Notes: generated from the letters alone by a model not told the origin. Shown: positions 54,695 through 63,359, numbered from the stretch's first letter. The stretch is DNA of 64,000 nt from Paenibacillus glucanolyticus NBRC 15330 (GCF_004000885.1 NZ_BIMC01000003.1:248001-312000), one strand, 5' to 3'. Program-made: numbers and translations.

Positions 54695-55126
54695 ATGAGA
54701 TTTATGATGATTGTAAGGGCAACCGAGGATTCGGAGGCAGGTGTGCTGCCAAGTGCAGAGCAATTGGATGCCATGATGAGGTACAACATGGAGCTGGCCA
54801 GAGCCGGTGTGCTGCTTGCTGCGGACGGACTGCATCCAAGCTCCGGTGCCATCCGGATTTCCTATCCGGAGCCTGGAGGCAAGGCGAAGATTACCGACGG
54901 GCCTTTTACGGAAGCCAAGGAATTGATTGCGGGTTATACCTTGATTGAAGTGAAGACGAGGGAAGAAGCGATTGAATGGGCCAAGCGCATGCCGGACCCT
55001 CACGGCTTCGGTGCAGGCCAGATCGAGCTCCGGCAGGTGTTTGAACCCACGGATCTGACGCAGGATCCACAAGCCCAGGCCAAACAATATGAGATGCGCG
55101 AACATATCCAAAGGCAGAATCCCTAA
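54695..55126 (+). CDS. YCII/DGPF-domain protein
   Basis: 143-residue protein of the YCII-related family with the diagnostic DGPF sequence in KITDGPFTEAKELIAGY, plus RFMMIVRATEDSE at the start. The family is an almost constant neighbour of ECF42 sigma factors. ATG 54695 follows AGGAGGG. Its stop overlaps the sigma-factor start (TAATG), so translation is coupled. It may be a sensor or enzyme working with the sigma factor; no activity is established. Confidence 0.92.
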   Translation: MRFMMIVRATEDSEAGVLPSAEQLDAMMRYNMELARAGVLLAADGLHPSSGAIRISYPEPGGKAKITDGPFTEAKELIAGYTLIEVKTREEAIEWAKRMPDPHGFGAGQIELRQVFEPTDLTQDPQAQAKQYEMREHIQRQNP

Positions 55127-56388
55127 TGCCGGCTGCAGATACACATCGTGCGATCGAGGCGATATGGAGAATCGAATCCTCCAAGATTATCGCCTATCTC
55201 ACGCGAATGGTTCGTGATATCGGTCTCGCCGAGGATCTGGCGCAAGATGCGTTGATCACTGCGCTCGAGCGATGGCCAAAGGAAGGAATACCGGATAATC
55301 CTGGCGGATGGCTGATGACCGCCGCGAAGCGAAAAGCACTTGATGTGCTGCGCCGAAATAAAGTGCGCGATCAGAAGTACGCATTATTGGGCCGCGAGCT
55401 GGATGTCCGGATGGATTCGGACATGGAGGTACCGGAGCCGGGGGAAGTGAATGACGATCTGCTGCGGCTCATCTTTATGACCTGTCATCCGGTTCTTTCC
55501 CCCGAAGCCCGTGTGGCGCTAACACTCCGCCTGCTTGGCGGATTAACGACAGTGGAGATCGCCCATGCTTATCTTGTCCCTGAAGCTACGATAGCGCAGC
55601 GCATTGTTCGTGCCAAGCGGACGCTGTCGGCAACGAGGGTCGCGTTTGAGATTCCGCAAGGAACGGAGCTCAAACCGAGATTGTCATCGGTGCTTGAGGT
55701 CGTTTATCTCATGTTTAATGAAGGCTATGCAGCATCGTCCGGCAGTCAGTGGATTCGCCCGCTGTTGTGTCAGGAAGCGCTTCGGATCGGGCGGGTGCTG
55801 GCTGAGATTGCCCCACTGGAGCCCGAGGTGCACGGGTTGGTTGCGTTAATGGAATTTCAATCTTCCCGATTCAAATCCCGCGTCAATACGGGCGGTCAGC
55901 CTGTTCTGCTCCTGGACCAGAATCGGGCGTTATGGGATTATCTATTGATCCGCCGAGGCTTTGCCGCTCTCGATCGAATCGAGCAACTGGGAGGCATGAC
56001 GGGACCTTATGCCCTTCAGGCCGCAATCTCCGCATGTCATGCCGGAGCGGCCAGTGCCGCAGAGACGAATTGGATTCGCATCTCCGCGCTATATGAAGCG
56101 TTAGCCCAGGTTTCTCCCTCCCCTATTGTGGAATTAAACCGTGCCGTTGCCCTCTCCATGGCTTTCGGTCCGGAGATTGGGCTTGAGATCGTGGATGCTC
56201 TGCAATCCGTGCCTGCCTTGAAGGGATATCACCTGCTCCCGAGCGTAAGGGGAGACCTGCTCTTTAAGCTGGGACGGCTCGAAGAAGCCTGTGCCGAGTT
56301 CAAACGGGCAGCATCGCTGACGGACAATCAGAGGGAACGGGAGCTGCTGCTCGATCGAGCGGCGGAATGCTTGACTGGTGAACCTTGA
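55126..56388 (+). CDS. ECF42-type RNA polymerase sigma factor
   Basis: 420-residue ECF sigma factor. Region 2 includes LTRMVRDIGLAEDLAQDALITALERWP-type sequence (about 21-47), and region 4 has VALTLRLLGGLTTVEIA and TIAQRIVRAKRTL. A C-terminal extension of about 230 residues (DUF6596, helical/TPR-like: LNEGYAASSG, LLLDQNRALWD, AAISACHAGA, VELNRAVALSMA) is the ECF42 hallmark and takes the place of an anti-sigma factor. It is predicted to drive its own operon and the VOC gene downstream. Confidence 0.93.
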   Translation: MPAADTHRAIEAIWRIESSKIIAYLTRMVRDIGLAEDLAQDALITALERWPKEGIPDNPGGWLMTAAKRKALDVLRRNKVRDQKYALLGRELDVRMDSDMEVPEPGEVNDDLLRLIFMTCHPVLSPEARVALTLRLLGGLTTVEIAHAYLVPEATIAQRIVRAKRTLSATRVAFEIPQGTELKPRLSSVLEVVYLMFNEGYAASSGSQWIRPLLCQEALRIGRVLAEIAPLEPEVHGLVALMEFQSSRFKSRVNTGGQPVLLLDQNRALWDYLLIRRGFAALDRIEQLGGMTGPYALQAAISACHAGAASAAETNWIRISALYEALAQVSPSPIVELNRAVALSMAFGPEIGLEIVDALQSVPALKGYHLLPSVRGDLLFKLGRLEEACAEFKRAASLTDNQRERELLLDRAAECLTGEP

Positions 56389-56439
56389 ATATGAGCGCAA
56401 AAAAAGATCTGAAATTTTTTTGATAAATATTTAAAAATG

Positions 56440-56466
56440 TGTCGATTACGCCGAATCCTGTTCGTC
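56440..56466 (+). promoter_or_regulatory. Candidate ECF42 promoter of the VOC gene
   Basis: TGTCGA and CGTC are separated by 17 bases, the same geometry as 54616-54642. Both share TGTCGATTA, and TTCGT at the -10. Confidence 0.6.
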
Positions 56467-56509
56467 ATCTATATGTAAAACCATTAAACGAATAGAGAGG
56501 AAGACGAAC

Positions 56510-56908
56510 ATGCAAGCACAGATGGTACCGTTTATTATTTCCGAGGATGCAAGAGGACAGGCGGATTTTTACATACAGGCGTTGGGAGGAGAAATCGGCA
56601 TACTGACTACTTTCGGGAGCATGCCGGGCATGCCGGAAGCCCATCAGGATAAGGTCATGCACATGTCGTTGACCCTGGCTGGCGGCAATCGACTCATTCT
56701 GACGGATGCTTTTCAGGAGACTCCCAAGGGCTCGAATATGGGGCTGGCTTTAACGTTTAGTCATGAGGAGGACGCCCGCGCCGCCTATCGTAATCTCAGC
56801 CAAGGGGGTACAGAGAAGTATCCTTTTGAGCTGCAGCCATGGGGGGCTTATTACGGAGAAGTCATTGATCGATACGGCATGACCTGGCAGATGGTTTTTC
56901 AGGGTTGA
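56510..56908 (+). CDS. PhnB-like VOC (glyoxalase-fold) protein
   Basis: 132-residue PhnB/3-demethylubiquinone-methyltransferase-like protein of the vicinal oxygen chelate fold. Landmarks are the early VPFIISEDARGQADFYIQAL, MHMSLTLAGGNRLILTDA and a C-terminal GEVIDRYGMTWQMVFQG. GAGAGGAAG precedes the ATG. The promoter-like element upstream puts it under the ECF42 factor. The enzymatic role is unknown. Confidence 0.88.
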   Translation: MQAQMVPFIISEDARGQADFYIQALGGEIGILTTFGSMPGMPEAHQDKVMHMSLTLAGGNRLILTDAFQETPKGSNMGLALTFSHEEDARAAYRNLSQGGTEKYPFELQPWGAYYGEVIDRYGMTWQMVFQG

Positions 56909-56974
56909 TCATCAACAATGAGAATTGAATGAATAATAGGTTGGACACTATGATACGAAAGGGAGTTAAATCAG

Positions 56975-57316
56975 ATGAATCAAGAAGTGACGGACTACAT
57001 TGCGGCAGTGAATGATTCTTGGAAGGTTGAGGTCAGTGAGCGGCTTCGGGAACTCGTGCACAGCACAATCCCGGGCGTTGCGGAACGGCTTCAATATAAA
57101 AAGCCCCATTTTCTGAAAAATGGGAAATATGCGGCGGTGATCAGCATCTCCAAGACGGCCGTGAGCTTTACGATATTTAATGCGACGGGCCTGGATTGGC
57201 CGCAGCCGCTATTCGAAGGTCCACCTGAGCGGAAAACGATCAAAATCACGGCTGGGCAGCAGGTGGATTATGATGCGTTGGCATCTTTACTGAAGCAGGC
57301 GTCGGAAGGTTTGTAA
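56975..57316 (+). CDS. DUF1801 protein
   Basis: 113-residue protein of the DUF1801/YdhG-like fold. The hallmark reads LRELVHSTIPGVAERLQYKKPHF, with KKPHF typical, followed by strands with KYAAVISISKTAVSFTIF. GGGAG precedes the ATG. B. subtilis relatives have been linked to iron handling, but that is not a safe call here. Confidence 0.87.
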   Translation: MNQEVTDYIAAVNDSWKVEVSERLRELVHSTIPGVAERLQYKKPHFLKNGKYAAVISISKTAVSFTIFNATGLDWPQPLFEGPPERKTIKITAGQQVDYDALASLLKQASEGL

Positions 57317-57371
57317 TCCATATGTAATAGGGGAGACGGTGGTCATGAGATTCCGAACAACCTGATCAAAT

Positions 57372-57399
57372 AACCGCGATCCGTATGGATCGCGGTAAG
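57372..57399. terminator. Perfect hairpin between DUF1801 and DUF4023 genes
   Basis: AACCGCGATCC and GGATCGCGGT pair around GTAT. It serves the convergent genes. Confidence 0.75.
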
Positions 57400-57405
57400 T
57401 TCATT

Positions 57406-57537
57406 TTATTTCTTGGTGCTGTGTTGTTTGCCCGGGAGCTTGTCGCTAGGCGTACCTTTGCCGTGATTCTCTTTGTTGTGGCGGGCTTTTTCCGCGTTCT
57501 CGTTCATTTTTTTCACAAAATCATGCGTGCTTTCCAT
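57406..57537 (-). CDS. DUF4023 small protein
   Basis: A 43-residue gene on the minus strand, easily missed by length cut-offs. It begins MESTHDFVKKMNENAEKA and ends in a Lys-rich GKGTPSDKLPGKQHSTKK tail, the pattern of DUF4023 proteins found in Paenibacillus and Bacillus. AAAGGAG lies nine bases before the ATG, and a perfect hairpin follows the stop. The function is unknown; highly charged small proteins of this type are often spore- or stress-related, which is inference. Confidence 0.85.
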   Translation of the reverse strand: MESTHDFVKKMNENAEKARHNKENHGKGTPSDKLPGKQHSTKK

Positions 57538-57675
57538 GGGATGTCAGCTCCTTTGATTCTGAATGTATGGCATTTTGCCTGATCGTGCTTAATATAACCA
57601 TTTCTTTGTTATTGTATTTTATAATGTGGTTATAGGAGTTTAAGTCTGCCTCTCTTTGCAGAAGGAGGAATACAT

Positions 57676-58188
57676 ATGTTGTTCAAGTACGGATTCATCT
57701 CGCTGCTGTTGGCAGCCGCCTGTTTGCTCGTGATCGCGGGCTGCAAAGGCTCAATCCAGGATACAGCTGACGACGAAATCAGCCTGGTATCCGTTCCATC
57801 GTTAATCGGTCTGAAATCGGCGGAGGTTGATGCCATCCAGGTTTTTTTTGGGGACGGCACGCGTTTGACCCTGGATAAGGAGGAGGAGCTTGATCAGATC
57901 ATGCAATGGGTGAATTCGCTTCAAGCCTATAAAATAGAAGGAGCTCGGGGCCCGGGGTTCCTGTATGCCATGGACATGGTGCAGGGGAATCAGAAACTTC
58001 GACTTGCCAATGAATTCGAGGTGGAGGGTCAGTGGTACGCGCTCTCAGGGCCGGAACAAGAGTTGCTGAGTCGTTATCTGATCGAGCAAGGGCGGGCGCA
58101 CAATCCGGAGTTGCTGCCGGGGATCACCATGGAAACGCCAGAGGCATCCGGATACAACTACATGGATTACGCGCAGAGCGTTAAGTGA
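57676..58188 (+). CDS. Hypothetical lipoprotein
   Basis: 170 residues. A lipoprotein signal peptide ends at lipobox VIAGC (Cys about 23), so the protein is anchored outside the membrane. The rest is a mixed acidic domain (VDAIQVFFGDGTRLTLDKEE, EVEGQWYALSGPEQELL) with no family I recognise; it resembles small Paenibacillus lipoproteins of unknown role. AGAAGGAGGAA precedes the ATG. Confidence 0.82.
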   Translation: MLFKYGFISLLLAAACLLVIAGCKGSIQDTADDEISLVSVPSLIGLKSAEVDAIQVFFGDGTRLTLDKEEELDQIMQWVNSLQAYKIEGARGPGFLYAMDMVQGNQKLRLANEFEVEGQWYALSGPEQELLSRYLIEQGRAHNPELLPGITMETPEASGYNYMDYAQSVK

Positions 58189-58255
58189 GAATGCCACGCT
58201 TCATGAACAGATCATCCTATTTCTCAAGTCGCTCCATTCCACCCCCCATCATAAA

Positions 58256-58295
58256 AAAAGATTCAGCCCGGCTAAACGCCCCCTGGCTGAATCTT
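58256..58295 (-). terminator. Terminator of the IsdG-type gene
   Basis: AAGATTCAGCC pairs with GGCTGAATCTT and is followed by T7 on the minus strand. Confidence 0.82.
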
Positions 58296-58350
58296 GGATA
58301 TGAAGCGGTACTTCGAGTCCGGTGCTATAAAGCGCCAGGGCATTGTTCCA

Positions 58351-58656
58351 TTACTTGGTATGGCTGATCAGCAGCTCATATTTGTTCAAGGATGCGCCCA
58401 AAATATTCTCGTTGCGGCCCTGACCATGGGATTGCCGGAATGACTCGCTGGATGTCCAGCGTTTGAATGCTTCCTCATCCTCCCACACCGTGGAGACCTT
58501 CAATTCCTCAGCCTCTGCGCCTTCCTTTGCCTCATGCCATAATTCCATCCGCACGAAACCTTCAATCTCCTGTACACCCTTCGCTTCAGCGAATCGCTGC
58601 GCAATCTCTTTACCGAAGCCCGGTTTGACCTTAATCGAGTTTGTAACAACCAGCAT
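58351..58656 (-). CDS. IsdG/HmoB-type haem-degrading monooxygenase
   Basis: 101-residue ABM-fold protein. The Asn-Trp-His triad of Staphylococcus IsdG (Asn7, Trp67, His77) is present at almost the same positions: Asn6 in VVTNSIKV, Trp67 in FKRWTSSE and His77 in RQSHGQG. It should open haem to release iron in the cytoplasm. There are no iron-transport genes beside it, and no Fur box that I could see. Length is normal. Confidence 0.9.
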   Translation of the reverse strand: MLVVTNSIKVKPGFGKEIAQRFAEAKGVQEIEGFVRMELWHEAKEGAEAEELKVSTVWEDEEAFKRWTSSESFRQSHGQGRNENILGASLNKYELLISHTK

Positions 58657-58808
58657 ATGCGTGATTCCTCCTTCGGTTGATGACCGGAAAAATTCCAGAA
58701 ATGTCTAGCACCTTGCATGTATGTCCATTATACATGAAGGAACCGACTGATTTCATCTCGGGCTTGGGAGGAACCGGCTTCTGCATGCAAAAGAAGCATA
58801 CGGAACGC

Positions 58809-60038
58809 TTAAGTAGCCGGAGGGCCATCCCCCGGAAACTCTGCTGCAGGTACGGCTGCAACCGGAGCTGCTTCCTTGGGTTTAGCCCTTCCGCTCCAAG
58901 ACCAGTAGGTGCCCATGCGGAGCAGTCTCTCCACCGGACCGCTGCGGAACCTTTTTAGCCAGAGCAGGCTGCCCGCTGCCAGCACGCTATAGATCAGAAC
59001 CGCCAGCAGCGTTCCTTGCAGCACGCCCAGCTTGCCGAACCATCCCAGCCCGAATCCGTAAAAGATCAATACGCATACAACACTCTGCGACAGATAATTG
59101 GTCAGCGACATGCGTCCCACCGCTTCAAAAGCCCGAATTACAATGGATTGCTGAGACGAGAACGCGTACAGGGAGGCGAAGAGGTACAGATAACCCAGCG
59201 CCAGCAGAGGACCGCCAAGCATGGTGAACACGCCGCTCCAGCTATGGGTTGTGCCGAGCATGACCGCTGCAGTTTTTAATCCAAGCCCGGCCGGAACGAG
59301 CAGAGCCCATCTAAGATACAGCTTGATTTCCATGGAAGGATGGAGAAAGCGCCCGCGTTTCGCGGCCACCATGCCAAACAGGAACATCGGTGCACTCATC
59401 AGCGGAGCAATCAAGATGACCAGCAGCATCAACCAGTCGGGCAGATCGATGGGCATCTCCTCCGTTGATCTGAAATTCAGAATTTCGCTGTAAGTGCCGT
59501 TGCCGTAGACTTCAATCGACTGCTTCACATAACTCTCCATGCGCTCTGTTTCACCTGCAACCGGCTCGACGGAGCCGTATCCAAAGAGGGATACCAGTGT
59601 GAGCAGGAGAACACCCCAGATCATAATGGTTTTGACCTTTCTTTTCACGAACAGCACAAGGAAGAGACCGATCGCACCGTAAAACAGCAGAATGTCGCCT
59701 TCCCATATGAATATCGAATGCAGCAGACCCAGAACGATTAACAGAACCGATCTGCGGAAGAAACTTCGACCGTACTTGAGCCCTTTGTTGATCAGGCTTT
59801 CCCTCATTTTGATCATGCTGTAGCCGAACAGAAACGTAAAGATCGGCATAAAGCTGCCCTCGACGAATACTTTCAGCATGTCATGGCTGATCTGATCCAG
59901 CGTGGAAGGCTGGAAGTAATGCAGCTCGTCTTTGCCGAACATGCCGTACTGAAAAATAAGCATATTGGCCATCAGAATACCGAGCAAGCTTAATCCGCGA
60001 ATGGCATCGACCGCCGTTGAACGTTTGTTTGAATTCAT
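58809..60038 (-). CDS. DUF418 membrane protein
   Basis: About 409-residue protein with roughly ten helices. The family start, VDAIRGLSLLGILMANM, and the C-terminal DUF418 block (GRMSLTNYLSQSVVCVLIFYGFGLG) are clear. Relatives include YeiB and YxaH and are distantly related to acyltransferase-3 proteins. ATG 60038 follows GAGGTGA. A Pro/Ala-rich tail of about 25 residues is cytoplasmic or external. It is divergent from the two-component genes; the function is unknown. Confidence 0.88.
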   Translation of the reverse strand: MNSNKRSTAVDAIRGLSLLGILMANMLIFQYGMFGKDELHYFQPSTLDQISHDMLKVFVEGSFMPIFTFLFGYSMIKMRESLINKGLKYGRSFFRRSVLLIVLGLLHSIFIWEGDILLFYGAIGLFLVLFVKRKVKTIMIWGVLLLTLVSLFGYGSVEPVAGETERMESYVKQSIEVYGNGTYSEILNFRSTEEMPIDLPDWLMLLVILIAPLMSAPMFLFGMVAAKRGRFLHPSMEIKLYLRWALLVPAGLGLKTAAVMLGTTHSWSGVFTMLGGPLLALGYLYLFASLYAFSSQQSIVIRAFEAVGRMSLTNYLSQSVVCVLIFYGFGLGWFGKLGVLQGTLLAVLIYSVLAAGSLLWLKRFRSGPVERLLRMGTYWSWSGRAKPKEAAPVAAVPAAEFPGDGPPAT

Positions 60039-60097
60039 GTATGTCACCTCTAACCCCAAGTATAAAACTTGAACATAAATAACGCGGAAACGGCTTC

Positions 60098-60144
60098 CTA
60101 ACTTTTTCTTAACACTTCCAGCATTTGTTTAACTCCTGTTAAGG
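60098..60144. promoter_or_regulatory. Helically phased TAAC repeats between DUF418 and the response regulator
   Basis: TAAC/TAAG tetramers begin at 60099, 60110, 60130 and 60140 in one orientation. Offsets of 11, 20 and 10 bases fit binding of an OmpR-type dimer. Confidence 0.45.
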
Positions 60145-60179
60145 TTGCTGTGCTAGCATAAATAGCGGGTGAGGATAAA

Positions 60180-60896
60180 ATGGATACACGAATTTTAATT
60201 GTTGATGATGAACCTTCCATCGTAAAAATGCTGCAGATGGTGCTGCGCAAGGAAGGCTTTAACCGCATATATACAGCTTCAAGCTGCAAGGAAGCCCTGA
60301 GCGAGATCGCCGCTCATGGAGCGGATATCGTGCTGCTGGATGTCATGCTGCCCGACGGCACGGGGTTTGATCTTTGTCCGCAAATCCGTTCGTATGGCAG
60401 TCCGCACATTCTGTTTCTGACGGCCAAAGCGTCCGATCTGGATGTGCTGACAGGCTTTGCAATGGGCGGGGACGATTATGTCACCAAGCCGTTTAATCCG
60501 CTGGAGATTGCCGCAAGGATCAAAGCGCGTCTGCGCCGGGGCGGCTTCGGGATGATGCCATCGGCCGAGCAGCCGGTTATTCAGCGTGCATGGGACTTCG
60601 GCCGGTTCAGGGTCGATGAATCCGCTGGCGAGCTGACGGTGCTGGGAGAGCCTGTGCCTTGTCCGGCACAGGTCTTTCAGCTGCTGCTTTATTTTTGCAA
60701 GCACCCGGGGGTAGTGTTCTCGAAGTCCCAGCTGTATGAAGCCGTATGGGGCATCGATGGCATGGGTGAGGACAACACCGTTATGGTGCATATCCGGCGC
60801 ATTCGGGAACGAATTGAGGAGGACCCTAGCAACCCGCAGTATTTGCTAACGGTTCGAGGACTCGGTTACAAGCTGGTTAAGGAGAAAGGGCGATGA
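60180..60896 (+). CDS. OmpR-family response regulator
   Basis: 238-residue regulator. The receiver domain has the DDE acidic pocket, phosphoacceptor Asp54 (VLLDVMLPDG), Thr of FLTAKAS and Lys of VTKPFNP. The C-terminal winged helix (VFSKSQLYEAVWGID, TVMVHIRRIRERIEEDP, TVRGLGYKLV) is complete. GGGTGAGG precedes the ATG. Its stop overlaps the kinase start by four bases (ATGA). Confidence 0.94.
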   Translation: MDTRILIVDDEPSIVKMLQMVLRKEGFNRIYTASSCKEALSEIAAHGADIVLLDVMLPDGTGFDLCPQIRSYGSPHILFLTAKASDLDVLTGFAMGGDDYVTKPFNPLEIAARIKARLRRGGFGMMPSAEQPVIQRAWDFGRFRVDESAGELTVLGEPVPCPAQVFQLLLYFCKHPGVVFSKSQLYEAVWGIDGMGEDNTVMVHIRRIRERIEEDPSNPQYLLTVRGLGYKLVKEKGR

Positions 60897-62668
60897 GACT
60901 GCGCAGAAGGCTGGCCTTTCATTTTACATACCAACTGATTGCGTTCTCAGCATTTATGTTCTGCTTTCTCATCGTTCTCTTATTCTTCCTGATCAAGCAT
61001 ATCAGTGATGAAGAGATGAGGCGCAACTTCCCGACCGGCGTCTTGAACAGCATTGTAACGGAGACGGTGACGGAGAACGGGAAGGTTCTGCTGGATGACC
61101 ATTGGAAGCAGCTGCTCCAGGACAAAGAGATGTGGCTGCAGGTGGTGGATATGAAAGGGAATGTGATTCACGCCACCAATACCGCGCCGGATGTTCCCTC
61201 GGAATACTCGGTTAGCAGCCTGCTTGAGATCAAGGAGAAGCGGCGTCTTGGGGAGTACACAATGGACTGGCAGATGGATCTGACATACAAGGACCCGCTG
61301 CTGTATCTAGCAGGGCGAATTGACGAGAGCTCGGATCATCTTCGCGAGTGGTATGCACGGTATCAAGCGGGCGGCAGGGTGGACCCGGCGTATGCAGCTG
61401 AATTAAAGCACGACTTGGTAAGTCTGGGCGGATATCTGCATGTCATTGACCGGGATGGCCAGATTGTGCAAGCGATTGGAAAGGGAAGCGAGTATAAGGC
61501 AAGCTACCATCCGCTGGAGATCATTACGATGCAGGAGCAGCCCGGTACTTACTCCACGCATATTGCGGTTTATCGCGACCCGGCTACCGGCAGCACCTGG
61601 GTGTACCATACACCGCAGGATGAGACGCTGGAGAAGCAGCCTATTATGAATGAGCTGATCCGTGTGGCGCTGTGGACCTTGCTGAGTGTACTGATCTTGT
61701 CGCTGGCAGTAGCGATTTGGCATGGATACCGGTACAGTCGGCCATTGCTGCTGTTTACCGGATGGTTTGAGCGCATGGGGAGCGGAGCTTATGAGGAAGT
61801 GCTGACGCCCAAGGACCGGAAGCGCGTATTTCGCAAGAACGGGAAGCTGCGCATGCGCTTCAAGCTGTATAAGGAAGTGATTCACTCCTTCTACAGGATG
61901 GCCGAGAAGCTTGCCGAGACCGAACGGGAGCGCGAGCGGCTGGACCGGAATCGGGAAGAATGGATGTCGGGAATATCGCATGATTTGCGTACGCCGCTGT
62001 CCTCGATCCAGGGATATGGTTATATGCTGGAGAACGCGCCGCAGGACTGGAGTCAGGAGGAGCTGCGTGAGATGGGAACCGTCATTCGGGAAAAAGGCGA
62101 TTACATGCTGGAGTTGATCGATGACTTCTCGCTTGTCTTTCGTCTTAAGAGCGAGATCCGGCCGCAGGAACTGGCACGGCTTGATCTGAATGAACTGGTG
62201 CGGCGCTGCGTGCTTAAATACGTGAATGATGTCACGCTGGATGCGAATTTTTCCTATATCGGAGGCGAAGAGCCGCTGCTCATTGATGGCAATGCCAAAT
62301 GGCTGAAGCGGTTGATGGATAACCTGCTTACGAATGCCGTGAAGCACAATCCCGAGGGAGTTCATGTTGAAGTACGGGTAGAGAGACGTCCCGGCGGCGC
62401 AGCGATCGTGGTCGCGGATCAAGGCGTAGGGATGGACGAAGAGACTCGCCGCAACCTGTTTGAACGCTACTACCGGGGGACAAATACCGAGGAGAGTATG
62501 GATGGCTCAGGGCTTGGAATGAGCATTGCCAAAGCGATTGTCGAAGCACATCGAGGCCGGGTGGGCCTGTGGTCGGAAGTCGGCCGCGGAACAACTATCA
62601 CCGTTCTATTGCCTGAGGTTTCCGTGCAAGATGGTGCGGATTGCACGGCACATGGTAAGGATGATTGA
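60893..62668 (+). CDS. Sensor histidine kinase
   Basis: 591-residue membrane kinase, cognate to the preceding regulator. A first helix at about 13-34 and a second at about 258-280 flank an extracellular sensor domain of about 220 residues. A HAMP-like linker leads to the HisKA box with His363 (GISHDLRTPLSSIQGYGY) and the ATPase domain with NLLTNAVKHNPEG, DQGVGM and GSGLGMSIAKAIV. The signal is unknown. The divergent DUF418 gene is a possible target. Confidence 0.94.
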   Translation: MRLRRRLAFHFTYQLIAFSAFMFCFLIVLLFFLIKHISDEEMRRNFPTGVLNSIVTETVTENGKVLLDDHWKQLLQDKEMWLQVVDMKGNVIHATNTAPDVPSEYSVSSLLEIKEKRRLGEYTMDWQMDLTYKDPLLYLAGRIDESSDHLREWYARYQAGGRVDPAYAAELKHDLVSLGGYLHVIDRDGQIVQAIGKGSEYKASYHPLEIITMQEQPGTYSTHIAVYRDPATGSTWVYHTPQDETLEKQPIMNELIRVALWTLLSVLILSLAVAIWHGYRYSRPLLLFTGWFERMGSGAYEEVLTPKDRKRVFRKNGKLRMRFKLYKEVIHSFYRMAEKLAETERERERLDRNREEWMSGISHDLRTPLSSIQGYGYMLENAPQDWSQEELREMGTVIREKGDYMLELIDDFSLVFRLKSEIRPQELARLDLNELVRRCVLKYVNDVTLDANFSYIGGEEPLLIDGNAKWLKRLMDNLLTNAVKHNPEGVHVEVRVERRPGGAAIVVADQGVGMDEETRRNLFERYYRGTNTEESMDGSGLGMSIAKAIVEAHRGRVGLWSEVGRGTTITVLLPEVSVQDGADCTAHGKDD

Positions 62669-62696
62669 CGTCATTACACGATTTCTTTCATTCCCA

Positions 62697-62725
62697 TTGC
62701 AATTTGGTTAGTGTTCACTTATGAT
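62697..62725 (+). promoter_or_regulatory. Promoter and operator of the TetR gene
   Basis: TTGCAA and TATGAT are separated by 17 bases. GGTTAGTGTTCACTTA (62706-62721) lies between and over the -10, and shares GGTTAGTGTT with 63342. The -10 is only seven bases from ATG 62732. Confidence 0.6.
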
Positions 62726-62731
62726 ATGATT

Positions 62732-63322
62732 ATGAAAAAGAAACCGCATTTCGATAGCAAGAAGAAGGAAATATTGCAGGCGGCCATGAAACTCTTTGCC
62801 GAGAAGGGCGTTGACGGGGTATCGGTGAAGGAGATCGGCGCGGCAGCCGGTGTGACGGATGCAGCGATCTATAAGCATTTTACGAATAAGGATGCCGTTG
62901 CTGCGGAGGCATTCGAGGAATACTGCGGCAGTTACACACGTTTGGTGGATGATTACGCTTCCCAAACCGGACTGTTCGCAGAGAAGTTGTCCGCCTTGGT
63001 CACCCGTGTATTGGAGTCTTATGACGAGGATAAATACGGCTTGCTGCTGTTGTCCCAGCATCACGAGCTGTTTACGGAGGTGCTCAAGAGCAGGGGGCGT
63101 CAGCCGCTCGATGCATTATGCGATCTGCTCGATCAAGCGGTGTTGCAGCGGGATATTCCGCCGCAGAATATACGCTTAACCGCGGTGTTGATCATCGGTG
63201 CATTCAATCAGCTGGCCGTTTCAACGATGCAAGGGGAGCTTGAGGAACCGCTCTCGGCGCTGGCGCCTGAGGTGACGGCACATCTACTGGCTTTGACAGG
63301 TTTAGGGAAGGGTCCGGTGTGA
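62732..63322 (+). CDS. TetR-family repressor
   Basis: About 196-residue regulator. The N-terminal helix-turn-helix reads AMKLFAEKGVDGVSVKEIGAAAGVTDAAIYKHF, split here as FAEKGVDGVSVKEIGAA and GVTDAAIYKHFTNKD. The C-terminal ligand domain is not assignable to a known group. No ribosome binding site precedes ATG 62732, 62726 or GTG 62711, and the promoter -10 is so close that the mRNA may be leaderless. It probably represses itself and the flavodoxin-fold gene downstream. Confidence 0.9.
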   Translation: MKKKPHFDSKKKEILQAAMKLFAEKGVDGVSVKEIGAAAGVTDAAIYKHFTNKDAVAAEAFEEYCGSYTRLVDDYASQTGLFAEKLSALVTRVLESYDEDKYGLLLLSQHHELFTEVLKSRGRQPLDALCDLLDQAVLQRDIPPQNIRLTAVLIIGAFNQLAVSTMQGELEEPLSALAPEVTAHLLALTGLGKGPV

Positions 63323-63341
63323 CCTTTTCTTTTTACCTTAA

Positions 63342-63359
63342 GGTTAGTGTTTATTAACC
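63342..63359 (+). promoter_or_regulatory. Candidate TetR operator ahead of the oxidoreductase
   Basis: GGTTAGTGTTTATTAACC, with GGTTA/TAACC arms, lies 21 bases before the next gene. It shares its first ten bases with the element at 62706. Confidence 0.6.

Noticed and set aside
61403..62422. Minus-strand 339-codon frame opposite the sensor kinase
   Set aside because: Antisense shadow; the kinase boxes on the plus strand are complete.
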